64,000 nt of DNA from NCBI GenBank assembly GCA_028283745.1, contig JAPWJZ010000004.1, positions 62,001 through 126,000 on the forward strand. The letters run 5' to 3'. The number at the start of each line of letters is the position of its first letter. The first letter of the stretch is position 1. The notes beneath the pieces were generated by a model, which was given only the letters and a program-made list of their open reading frames with translations, had not been told where the DNA came from and made no database searches. Shown here piece by piece: positions 15,729-23,439 of this stretch. Made by a program: the position numbers and the translations under genes. The stretch comes from Micavibrio sp. (lineage in GTDB: Bacteria; Pseudomonadota; Alphaproteobacteria; Micavibrionales; UBA2020).

Positions 15729-16703
15729 TTATTGCAGCAGCCCGCGGCGGCGTTCTTTCAGCTTTTCCAGCCGCTCCTCGCGTAGATTCTCGCGGCGGTC
15801 GCCCTGCACGGCTGGCGTATCCTGTTGCCTATCCTGTTTCTGGCGGCGCGGTGTTGTTGGCGTGCGGTTGAGCAGCTGGCGGTTTTCTTTCAGGCGCGAC
15901 GCGGGCGTGGCCGCGCCGGTTTTTCCCGCGCTGTTCGGCGCGATAATTTTTCCTGCACCATTCGGCGCAATAATTTTTCCATTCCGGCTTTGCAAATAGG
16001 TTTTATATCGCTGGCGCATTTCCGGCTGGTGCGATTGTAGCGCCGCCATGCGCTGGCGCACGGCTGTCTGGTTTTCCAGGCGCACGCTGGCGTGGCTGCG
16101 TTGCAGCCGGTCGCGGCTCCAGCGTGCTGGCGCGGCGGGCGCGAATTTGCGGTTGCGGATGGATGTACCCTGCCCGGCATTCACCAGCACCCTGCCGCCG
16201 TCGGTTGCCACTTCAACGCGTCCTTCATCCACCTGCACGCCATAGCTGCCATCCATCATGCCGCCCCAGAAATCCGTGCCGCGAATGCCGATGGAGCCGA
16301 TGGGCGTTGTGATCTGCACATCCGGGTTGGGCTTTTTCGCAACCAGGCCGCTCACGTACCGGAACGCGCCCGACAGCACGGAATAACGCCCCTTGTTGTG
16401 CGTATTATCGGCGGGGTCAAACACATATTCCGTCACGCGGAAGTTGGCATTTTCCGATAGTGTCCATTCGGTGTTGTCGATCAGCAGAATAAACAGGCGG
16501 GATTGCGCGCCGGTTTTTAAAACGTCGTTCATATGCACGGGCGCGTTGATTTTGGCGGGCAATGTATTGGCACCAACCGTTTGCGTGGCCGTGCCTTCAA
16601 TTTCAACAATATTGCCAATCACCCCGTCTTCATCCGCCTGCGCCGGCACAGCCAGCAGGCAACACAGAACCGTCACCTGAAAGAAAACAAGGATTCGCGT
16701 CAT
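15729..16703 (-). CDS. Exported FecR-domain protein
   Basis: A 324-aa protein with a signal peptide (about 1-23, ending PAQA) and a FecR domain at about 55-165 (ITTPIGSIGIRGTDFWG is characteristic). The C-terminal half is basic, rich in R, Q and A, and contains a short internal repeat, GKIIAPNGA then GKIIAPNSA, at about 236-254. FecR domains occur in anti-sigma proteins, but this one lacks a cytoplasmic anti-sigma region and no sigma factor is adjacent, so it is better described as a secreted or periplasmic FecR-like protein. ATG 16703 is preceded by GGGAGGG. Confidence 0.85.
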   Translation of the reverse strand: MTRILVFFQVTVLCCLLAVPAQADEDGVIGNIVEIEGTATQTVGANTLPAKINAPVHMNDVLKTGAQSRLFILLIDNTEWTLSENANFRVTEYVFDPADNTHNKGRYSVLSGAFRYVSGLVAKKPNPDVQITTPIGSIGIRGTDFWGGMMDGSYGVQVDEGRVEVATDGGRVLVNAGQGTSIRNRKFAPAAPARWSRDRLQRSHASVRLENQTAVRQRMAALQSHQPEMRQRYKTYLQSRNGKIIAPNGAGKIIAPNSAGKTGAATPASRLKENRQLLNRTPTTPRRQKQDRQQDTPAVQGDRRENLREERLEKLKERRRGLLQ

Positions 16704-16748
16704 GAAAGCCCTCCCGCAGCATAAAATTCACCGCATTGTTATTTGTAC

Positions 16749-16776
16749 GGCGGCAAAATGCCGCCCCCTGCGGCGG
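16749..16776 (-). promoter_or_regulatory. Mutually exclusive hairpins upstream of the FecR gene
   Basis: GGCGGC (16749-16754) can pair with GCCGCC (16760-16765), and the same GCCGCC can instead pair with CGGCGG (16771-16776). The two stems exclude one another. They lie 46 bp before the FecR start in its probable 5' leader. No U-tract follows, so a role in RNA folding is only a suggestion. Confidence 0.3.
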
Positions 16777-16845
16777 TTTAAACCTTTATTTAAAAGGGAT
16801 TTAGCTAAAGTTTTTAGGAATTTTTAAATGTGCCATGAAATCGGC

Positions 16846-16895
16846 TTGCTCAAATACTCAGTATGAGTATATTTATATACTCTATTAGAGCATAA
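16846..16895 (+). promoter_or_regulatory. Promoter with two phased TATRCTC-N5-GAGYATA operators
   Basis: Operator 1 is ATACTC-AGTAT-GAGTAT at 16854-16870 (perfect arms). Operator 2 is TATACTC-TATTA-GAGCATA at 16876-16894 (one mismatch). Their centres are 23 bp apart, about two helical turns. TTGCTC (16846-16851) and TATATT (16868-16873), 16 bp apart, could be -35/-10, placing operator 1 in the spacer. The downstream gene starts at 16938. Compare 25465-25533. Confidence 0.6.
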
Positions 16896-16907
16896 CAGGC
16901 GTTACCC

Positions 16908-16928
16908 CGCGAAAGACGCGCGAAAGAC
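16908..16928 (+). repeat. Direct repeat CGCGAAAGAC, 11-bp period
   Basis: CGCGAAAGAC at 16908-16917 and again at 16919-16928, ten bases before the radical SAM start. It lies in the 5' leader, downstream of the phased operators. Function unknown. Confidence 0.45.
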
Positions 16929-16937
16929 AATGGCCGC

Positions 16938-18308
16938 ATGGACCTGAACCGGAATATAGCACTGGCGGAAAAATACCCGCTGGATTTCACGCTGCAGTAC
17001 CCGCCCCGGCGCGAATACTTCCAGTCGCGTTTTCGCGGCACACCGGATTTATCTGCGGCGCAAAAAGTTTCCGACATGCTATTGTACCTGCATGTGCCTT
17101 TCTGCGCCGCCAAATGCTATTTCTGCAACTTCGCGGTCGATGTGCGCACGGCCGAAGGCCTCCACCAGCGCTATACCGATCTTCTGTGCCTGCAGCTGGA
17201 ACGGTTGGATAATTTTTTGCCCCGGCACGTGCGCGTGCCCGGCATCGACATTGGCGGCGGCACGCCAACCCTGCTGGAAGAAGCACAGCTGCGCCAGATT
17301 ACAGCCGCCTTGAAACCATGGCGCGCCCGCACCACCTGCGAACACCCGCTTTCCATTGAAACTACGCCCCGCATTGCCGCCACCAACCCCGAACGCATGC
17401 AGGCGCTGCTGGACGGCGGCGTGACCCGCATTTCCATGGGTGTGCAAAGCGCCAACGCCGCAACCCTGCAGGCCGTGAACCGCGGGCTGCAGGAAAACAT
17501 GACGCGCAAGGCCGTGCAGAATTTGCGCCAGGCGGGTTTCCGCCGCATCAACGTCGATATTATTTTTGGCCTGCCGAACCAGACAGCAGCGGACTGGCAG
17601 GCGGAAATTGATAATATCCTCGACCTTGGGGTTGATTCAGTCACCACCTATGACTGCCTTTACCGCGGCAAGGGCCGCGCGTTGACCAAACGCACAGCCG
17701 ACAAGCCGAACCCGGTAACCTACGGCGCGCTTTACGACCTTTCCTACCACATGCTGGCAAATGCAGGCTTTCATGCGGCCTATGGCTCCGTCAACTTTTC
17801 CCGCCATGCGGGGGAAACGGGTACATCGCCTTACTTTGAAGGCCGCCTGTTCGACCATATCCCCTACCTGGGCGCGGGCAATTATGCCTCCAGCCAGGTC
17901 GGCAACAGCTGGTGGTTTGCACCCTACAGCACCAATGCGTGGATGGAGCGCATTGAAAAAGGCGATACATTGCCGGGCGGTGATTGTTACGACCTGCCGC
18001 CGATGGAGCTGATGGCAAAGCAGGTGCTGCAATCGCTCAACTTCGGCACCATCAACACGCAGCGTTTTGAAACGCGCTTTCATGCGGCGTTCGATGATGT
18101 TTACGCCGATGCGATTAAAACCGCCCTTGCCAAAGGCTGGATGCACCGGATTGACACCGGCTACGGCGTCACGCCCGGCTACTTTAGCCATATGCCGCAA
18201 ATCCGCGCCCTGTTTTACACGACCGATGCGATCACCTGGGTCGCAGACGGCGAACATACCGCCCTGCCCCTAAAGGCCACGGCGGGCAAAAGAAAGGAAA
18301 TAGCATGA
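16938..18308 (+). CDS. HemN-like radical SAM protein
   Basis: A 456-aa radical SAM enzyme. The [4Fe-4S]/SAM motif is C56-x3-C60-x2-C63 (CAAKCYFC), with GGGTPT at about 106-111 and the HemN-like FGLPNQT segment. The C-terminal region matches the HemN_C type only loosely. It lacks a clear match to the N-terminal residues of true coproporphyrinogen dehydrogenase, and HemN-like paralogues include haem chaperones (HemW), methyltransferases and cyclopropane-forming enzymes. It is translationally coupled (ATGA) to an RfbH/E1-like gene, suggesting a biosynthetic pair rather than haem synthesis. Weak ribosome site; expression is probably controlled by the two upstream operators. Confidence 0.85.
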   Translation: MDLNRNIALAEKYPLDFTLQYPPRREYFQSRFRGTPDLSAAQKVSDMLLYLHVPFCAAKCYFCNFAVDVRTAEGLHQRYTDLLCLQLERLDNFLPRHVRVPGIDIGGGTPTLLEEAQLRQITAALKPWRARTTCEHPLSIETTPRIAATNPERMQALLDGGVTRISMGVQSANAATLQAVNRGLQENMTRKAVQNLRQAGFRRINVDIIFGLPNQTAADWQAEIDNILDLGVDSVTTYDCLYRGKGRALTKRTADKPNPVTYGALYDLSYHMLANAGFHAAYGSVNFSRHAGETGTSPYFEGRLFDHIPYLGAGNYASSQVGNSWWFAPYSTNAWMERIEKGDTLPGGDCYDLPPMELMAKQVLQSLNFGTINTQRFETRFHAAFDDVYADAIKTALAKGWMHRIDTGYGVTPGYFSHMPQIRALFYTTDAITWVADGEHTALPLKATAGKRKEIA

Positions 18309-19477
18309 GCAACTTCCGTTATCCCTGCACTGGCAGGGTCAGCACCAAAGGTTTCGGCGCGTTCCTTGAGGAACAGACAGGCGCATCCCGCAATAACCTT
18401 GGCCAGTTCACGGCGGCGCTTGGCAAAACCTTTTCGGCGGAACGGCTGACGCTGGTCAATTCCGGCTCCTCCGCCAACCTTGTTGCGGCGCTGGCGCTGG
18501 CGGAGCAATTGAAAGCCGCGGGTAAGCCACTGGAAGCGGTTGCGGCGGCCTATACCTTCCCCACCACACTTTCCGCCCTTGGTTTTGCGGGCTTTAACGT
18601 GCGGCTGGTGGATACGGAGGAAGGCGGCTTTAACATGTGCCCTGCCGCTCTTGAACGCGCCTTGCTGCAGAAACCGGCAACGCTGGTTTGCGTAACGCAC
18701 TTCCTTGGTTTTGCGGCGCAAATGGACCGCATTATGCCGCTTGCCCGCGCCAGCGGCGCATTCGTGCTGCAGGATGCCTGCGAAACGATGGATTTGACAG
18801 GTGCTGGCGGCATACCGCTGCACAAAATGGGCGACATGACCACATGGTCGTTCTACCACCCGCACCATATGTCGAGCTTCGGCGGCGGCGCGGTGATTGC
18901 CGGCAATGATGCGCTGTACAGGCTGGCGGATTCCATTTCACACTGGGGCCGCGCCTGCACCTGCCATATCGACCCCGCCACCTGCACCGCGCCCAAAGGC
19001 TTTTCGCACAACTTCAGTTATGTGCGCCAGGGCGTGAATGTGGAGATGAGCGAGCTGAACGCCTGCTTCGGCCGCTTCCAGCTGCAAAACTGGGATGCAC
19101 TTGAGGCCGCGCGCAAGCAGCGCTATGACCTGCTGCTGGCAGAACTGTCAGATATTCCCGGCGTTAAAACATATCCGCGCGATACGGCGAATGGTAGTCC
19201 TTTCGTCTTCCCGATCACCTTAAGCGGTGAAACCAGTGCGCAAGCCGCAGCAGCCCTTGCCACACAGGGCATTGAATGCCGCAGCTTGATGGGCGGCGCC
19301 ATGACGCAGCAACCCGCCTTCCAAAACATGGCCAGTGACGGCACGCCGCATGCGATAAAGCAGGCGACGCAATCCTTCTTCGTCGGTATTCACCAGACCT
19401 TGCCGCTGGAAGATGTGGCGCATGTGGCCGCAGCCTTGAAGGCGCGCTATACGGCGAAAAAGATCCGCGCCGCTTAA
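18305..19477 (+). CDS. RfbH/E1-like PMP- and [2Fe-2S]-dependent dehydratase homologue (DegT fold)
   Basis: A 390-aa DegT/DnrJ/EryC1/StrS-fold protein. The usual PLP-binding lysine is replaced by histidine (H188 in SFYHPHHMSSFGGG), as in CDP-6-deoxy-hexulose 3-dehydratase E1 (RfbH/AscC). Cysteines C159, C218, C220 and C227 have spacing X58, X1, X6, close to the E1 [2Fe-2S] pattern C-X57-C-X1-C-X7-C. This suggests a radical C-3 deoxygenation of a sugar or similar substrate using PMP. An E1 normally needs a ferredoxin reductase E3; none is nearby, but the coupled radical SAM protein is. No sugar-nucleotide genes surround it, so the substrate is open. Confidence 0.85.
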   Translation: MSNFRYPCTGRVSTKGFGAFLEEQTGASRNNLGQFTAALGKTFSAERLTLVNSGSSANLVAALALAEQLKAAGKPLEAVAAAYTFPTTLSALGFAGFNVRLVDTEEGGFNMCPAALERALLQKPATLVCVTHFLGFAAQMDRIMPLARASGAFVLQDACETMDLTGAGGIPLHKMGDMTTWSFYHPHHMSSFGGGAVIAGNDALYRLADSISHWGRACTCHIDPATCTAPKGFSHNFSYVRQGVNVEMSELNACFGRFQLQNWDALEAARKQRYDLLLAELSDIPGVKTYPRDTANGSPFVFPITLSGETSAQAAAALATQGIECRSLMGGAMTQQPAFQNMASDGTPHAIKQATQSFFVGIHQTLPLEDVAHVAAALKARYTAKKIRAA

Positions 19478-19485
19478 ATGCGTTA

Positions 19486-20103
19486 TTACGGCTTGTTCTG
19501 CGGCGGAATTTTCCAGCCGCCGGGGCGGCGTGCTTTTTTGATGGCTTCAAGGTTACCGGCAGCGGCGTTGCGCTGGGCTTCTTCCGCCTTCAGCGCCTCA
19601 TTCGCTTTGCGCTGCACTTCCGCCTGACGGCGCTGCTCGGCGGCGGTTTCAATCTCAAGCGCAAGGTCGTGCTGGTTGCTGTTGCGGGCAAGGTCGGCGG
19701 GTTTAAAGCCGTTATCGTCGACGGCATTCGTATTCGCGCCGCGCACCAGCAGCAGCCGCGCAATATCCGCACGGCCCATGTCTGCCGCCCAGCCGAGCGC
19801 CGTGCGGTCATAAGTGCCGGGCGCGTCAAGGGCTGCACCGCGCTCCAGCAGCAGTTCAACCATATCAAGGTGGCCCGCCCATGCCGCCCACGTGAGGGCG
19901 CGGGCATCAATGCTGTCGCGGCGGTTGATGATGTTGATGCCGTATTCATCCAGCAAACGGCGCACGGTATCGCGCTCGTCATATTTCGCGGCATCGCAGA
20001 ATTCGGAAATTTCGCGGGCGGATGGCGTTTTGGCAAACGGCACGCCCGCCGGAATGCCCTCCGGCCGGCCAGAATTGAAATCGTCGCGCAAATGATCCGC
20101 CAT
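19486..20103 (-). CDS. Ankyrin-repeat protein
   Basis: A 205-aa soluble protein with about three ankyrin repeats at 35-140 (ALTWAAWAGHLDMVELLLERG, split by TALGWAADMGRADIARLLLVRG, then NTNAVDDNGFKPADLAR), followed by a charged, probably coiled-coil tail rich in A, E, Q and R (about 148-190) and a basic end. No signal peptide or membrane segment. Ankyrin repeats mediate protein contacts, so the partner decides its role and cannot be named. It is convergent with the E1-like gene (8 bp apart) and may be a single-gene unit; the 96-bp region to the left-running tamB gene holds no other ORF. Confidence 0.85.
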   Translation of the reverse strand: MADHLRDDFNSGRPEGIPAGVPFAKTPSAREISEFCDAAKYDERDTVRRLLDEYGINIINRRDSIDARALTWAAWAGHLDMVELLLERGAALDAPGTYDRTALGWAADMGRADIARLLLVRGANTNAVDDNGFKPADLARNSNQHDLALEIETAAEQRRQAEVQRKANEALKAEEAQRNAAAGNLEAIKKARRPGGWKIPPQNKP

Positions 20104-20199
20104 GGTTTATGACCTGCCGCAAAAAAGCTGAATGTTGAATGACCCGAGAATACAATACCTGCAGGCCCGCTGCAAGGCGGTCAAAAACGCCTGAAAACC

Positions 20200-23100
20200 T
20201 TAATAATCCCAGCCCCAGGTAATGGCGGCACCGGCCTGCGAATCCTGCCCGACCTTGCTTTCCAGCTTCACTTTCGGCGTCAGCTCCACCTGCACCTTCG
20301 CGCCGCCGCTGTTTTTGGCGCTGCCGGATTCAACTTCAAGGTAAACTTTATCGGTCACGTATTTGCCTGCGCCAACCGTTGTGCTGCCGTCATCCGCGCT
20401 ATCGACGCTGATGTCGTCAAGGCCGGTTGCACCGCGCAGAACACCCAGCGGGTCTGGCGTATTGCCGCCCTTGCCCGAGAAACGCTGCACCGTGCGCGCC
20501 AGCTGCATGGCCTGGAAGGGGCTGATTTTATCCATGCTCTTGCCGAACAGAATATGCGACAGCACTTCATCCTGCGGCACCGCCGGCACGGCGGAAAACG
20601 CGATGGCGGGCTTGCTGACTGGCCCGGTCAGCGCCACCTGCGATGTAATATCGCCGGATACCGTTTCGGCCAGTACATCCAGATAGGGCGACGGCGGCAC
20701 TTCACCCTGAAAGCGCAGAGTTGCGTGGTCGATGGTAAAGCGTTTGCCGAATTCCTCATACCGGCCACGCTTGCTGTCAAGGCTGCCATTCACCAGGGGC
20801 GTTGCCGCCGTGCCGCCGACATCCAGCGTGCCGCCGAATTCGGCATCCAGCCCCCAGCCGCGCACAAAGACCTGATTGGGCGCTTCAACGCTGATGTTCA
20901 GCGCCAGCGCCTTCAAGGCATCGGGCTGCTGCGCCACTTTGCCGCGGCGCGGGTCGATGACATTCAGCTTCGGAATATCGCTGGTGAGGCGTTCGGGAAT
21001 GTTGATGCTGATTTCATCGGGCTTGATTTTTCCCTTCAGCGTATAGGCCTTTGCATCCCCTGCCAGCGTCAGCGCCGCAGACAGGCTACCCGCGACTATG
21101 TCGCTATGCTTGAACATTTCCATGCCCTGCATATCCAGCTGCGCCTTGGCAGCGCCGCCTGAAAGAACATAACTGCCGGCGGCTTTTATGCTGCCCTTGC
21201 CGCCGTCGGTTGCGGAAAAGCGCGTTAAATCCACCCCGTCTTTTTTCAAGATGCCCGAAAGGTTGATGTTTTGCAGCGCAAGGCCAGTTGCGGTTTGTGA
21301 GAAAGCGCCGCTGGCGAGTGAAAAATCACCCACCGCAGCCGGGGCCGCCAGCGTGCCTGCAATATCCACCTTCACTGCCATGCTGCCCGTCAATTTTGTA
21401 TCCGGCGGCAATAGGGCTGCTGTTAGCGCACCCGCCTGCGCCTTCAATACAAGTTTGCCCTGCAGCGGCGTTGCAGGCGGCAATTCAAGCGCGAAAGGGT
21501 AAAGCGACAGTGTGAGCGGCAGGCTGGTGTTGCCATCCAGCACGGTAATGCCCTTGCCGCTGCCTTTAACGGCAACGCTTCCCTGCCCTGCCTTGTAACC
21601 GCCCGCCAGCTTCAGCGTCACGGCGGGCGCGCCTTTGACGGCTTTCAGGGGACTAAGCGCAAGGTCACCCGATAGTTCGGGCGCGGCAAGCGTGCCGGTC
21701 AAGCCCGCCTTCCCGCTCACCGTCATGCCGCGCAGCGCATCCGGCAGGCTGGCAGGGATGATACCGAAGGGCAGGTTTTTGGCGACCAGTTCCAGCTGCG
21801 CCGCCGTGCGGTTCGCATTGCCCTGCACTGTCGCGCCGCCGGATTTGGGAGATACCGTCAGCGTCAGGTCACGCGCGGTAATATCTTGCCAGTTCGCACC
21901 CTCCAACCGCGCCTTGCCGGAGAATTTAAAGGGGTCGGCGAGCGCAGCCTTGCCATCAAGCTTTAAGTCATAGGCTTTATCGCCCGCCTGTGTCAGCTGC
22001 AGCGCGGCATCCGGCACGGAGACACCGGTGGTCGTGAAGCCCGCAATTTTTAACGCCGCTTCCTGCGGCCAGAGTGCGGCAACATCTGCCAGCGCCAGCT
22101 TCAGGCTGGCACTTTTTAGCGACAGGTTGGTATAGCCCATGTCATCCAGCTGCAATTGCAGCTGTGCTGCCTGTTTATTATTTTGCGGCTGCACCGCCAG
22201 CGTTACGCCCACTTTGCCACGCAGGTTGGCGGGCAAAAATTCGCGGTAGGGTTCAAGGTTCAGCTTCGCTTGCAGCGTCGCATCGGCAAGGCTGCTGGCT
22301 GTATTGAAGCTGCCTTTGCCGGATAACGTGAATTCCGGCGCATTACCCGTCAGGCTATCCAGCGTCACGATGCCGTCTTTTGATGATAATACGGCATCCA
22401 GCTTCACCGGCTTGCCGTTATAGCTGCCCGCCACATTCACCGTGCCGTCCGGCGCGGCGACAATATTTTTAACGGCCGCTTCCAGCGTGGCATCGCCGAT
22501 ATTTTTGCCGCGGTAAACGCCCTGCTGCAGTTGTGCAGAAACGGTTAAATCCGGGTTCAACGTTTTGCCGCGCAGGCTAAGGGTCATGTCCGCCTTGCCC
22601 GCCAGCGTGGCAGCGGTAACGGCGGCAAGGTCGCTATTGGTAGCTTTGAGGGCAACGGCAATATCGCCGCCTTCCGCTAAATCCGCCGTGCCTGCGCCGT
22701 CAACATCATAGGCTTTGGCCGTCACTTTCAGCGTTTCGATCGCAGCCTTCAGGCTGGTGGCGGTGAAGGACCCCTTTAACAAAATATCTTCCGGCAGGTA
22801 ATTTGCCAGCGGGTCATCCTTTGCGGCGGGGGCAATGCTGCCGGTCAGCATGACCTGCACATCATTGCCGTCAATATCGGCCGATGCCTTAATATCCGGC
22901 GCGAGCGATACGCCACCCGGCAGCGTCAGCTTGTCGATGTGCAGACGGCGCAGGCTGAGGCGGTGGAAATAAACATCCGGCATGGTGAAGGGCTGCAGCG
23001 GGCCGGCGGCGGCAGGCGTGGCTGGCGCGGCTGTTTGCGGGGGGCGGATAAGAGTGATGCTATCCGCATCCACGGTCATGCCCAGTGTTTTATACAAGGC

Positions 23101-23439
23101 GCGGGCGGGCGATACATGCAGGCGCAGGCCGGCGCCTTCGGCAAAAACGCCGTTCGTGTCGGACACCTGCCAGTCATCCGCCGTCAGCGTTCCGAGGACG
23201 GAAAGGTGCAGCCCCGTGACGCGGGCGCTGTAGCCGCTGCCCGCCAGCGCTGAATCAATTTGCGTCAGCAACCATGCCTGCCCGCCGCTGCCGTTCAGCC
23301 AGCGCGCGCCGCCCCAGAATAGCAGCTGCAGCACAATCATCAGCGCAAAGAAAATAGATGCCGCATAACCCAGCGCGCGGCGCGTGCGCTGCAAGCGGCT
23401 TTTTTTGGCGGGCGGGTTTTGCGCTTTGCTCCCGGCCAT
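20200..23439 (-). CDS. tamB: TamB-like translocation and assembly module protein (DUF490)
   Basis: A 1079-aa inner-membrane-anchored periplasmic protein. An uncleaved N-terminal anchor (about 22-48, YAASIFFALMIVLQLLFWGG) is followed by a long AsmA/TamB-type beta-rich region with alternating polar/hydrophobic repeats, and a C-terminal DUF490 domain ending in WGWDY, which in TamB contacts TamA. TamB family proteins act in outer-membrane protein insertion and in phospholipid transport to the outer membrane. Its start overlaps the tamA stop by one base (TGATG), so the pair is coupled. Length is a little below E. coli TamB (about 1259 aa), common in alphaproteobacteria. Confidence 0.93.
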   Translation of the reverse strand: MAGSKAQNPPAKKSRLQRTRRALGYAASIFFALMIVLQLLFWGGARWLNGSGGQAWLLTQIDSALAGSGYSARVTGLHLSVLGTLTADDWQVSDTNGVFAEGAGLRLHVSPARALYKTLGMTVDADSITLIRPPQTAAPATPAAAGPLQPFTMPDVYFHRLSLRRLHIDKLTLPGGVSLAPDIKASADIDGNDVQVMLTGSIAPAAKDDPLANYLPEDILLKGSFTATSLKAAIETLKVTAKAYDVDGAGTADLAEGGDIAVALKATNSDLAAVTAATLAGKADMTLSLRGKTLNPDLTVSAQLQQGVYRGKNIGDATLEAAVKNIVAAPDGTVNVAGSYNGKPVKLDAVLSSKDGIVTLDSLTGNAPEFTLSGKGSFNTASSLADATLQAKLNLEPYREFLPANLRGKVGVTLAVQPQNNKQAAQLQLQLDDMGYTNLSLKSASLKLALADVAALWPQEAALKIAGFTTTGVSVPDAALQLTQAGDKAYDLKLDGKAALADPFKFSGKARLEGANWQDITARDLTLTVSPKSGGATVQGNANRTAAQLELVAKNLPFGIIPASLPDALRGMTVSGKAGLTGTLAAPELSGDLALSPLKAVKGAPAVTLKLAGGYKAGQGSVAVKGSGKGITVLDGNTSLPLTLSLYPFALELPPATPLQGKLVLKAQAGALTAALLPPDTKLTGSMAVKVDIAGTLAAPAAVGDFSLASGAFSQTATGLALQNINLSGILKKDGVDLTRFSATDGGKGSIKAAGSYVLSGGAAKAQLDMQGMEMFKHSDIVAGSLSAALTLAGDAKAYTLKGKIKPDEISINIPERLTSDIPKLNVIDPRRGKVAQQPDALKALALNISVEAPNQVFVRGWGLDAEFGGTLDVGGTAATPLVNGSLDSKRGRYEEFGKRFTIDHATLRFQGEVPPSPYLDVLAETVSGDITSQVALTGPVSKPAIAFSAVPAVPQDEVLSHILFGKSMDKISPFQAMQLARTVQRFSGKGGNTPDPLGVLRGATGLDDISVDSADDGSTTVGAGKYVTDKVYLEVESGSAKNSGGAKVQVELTPKVKLESKVGQDSQAGAAITWGWDY

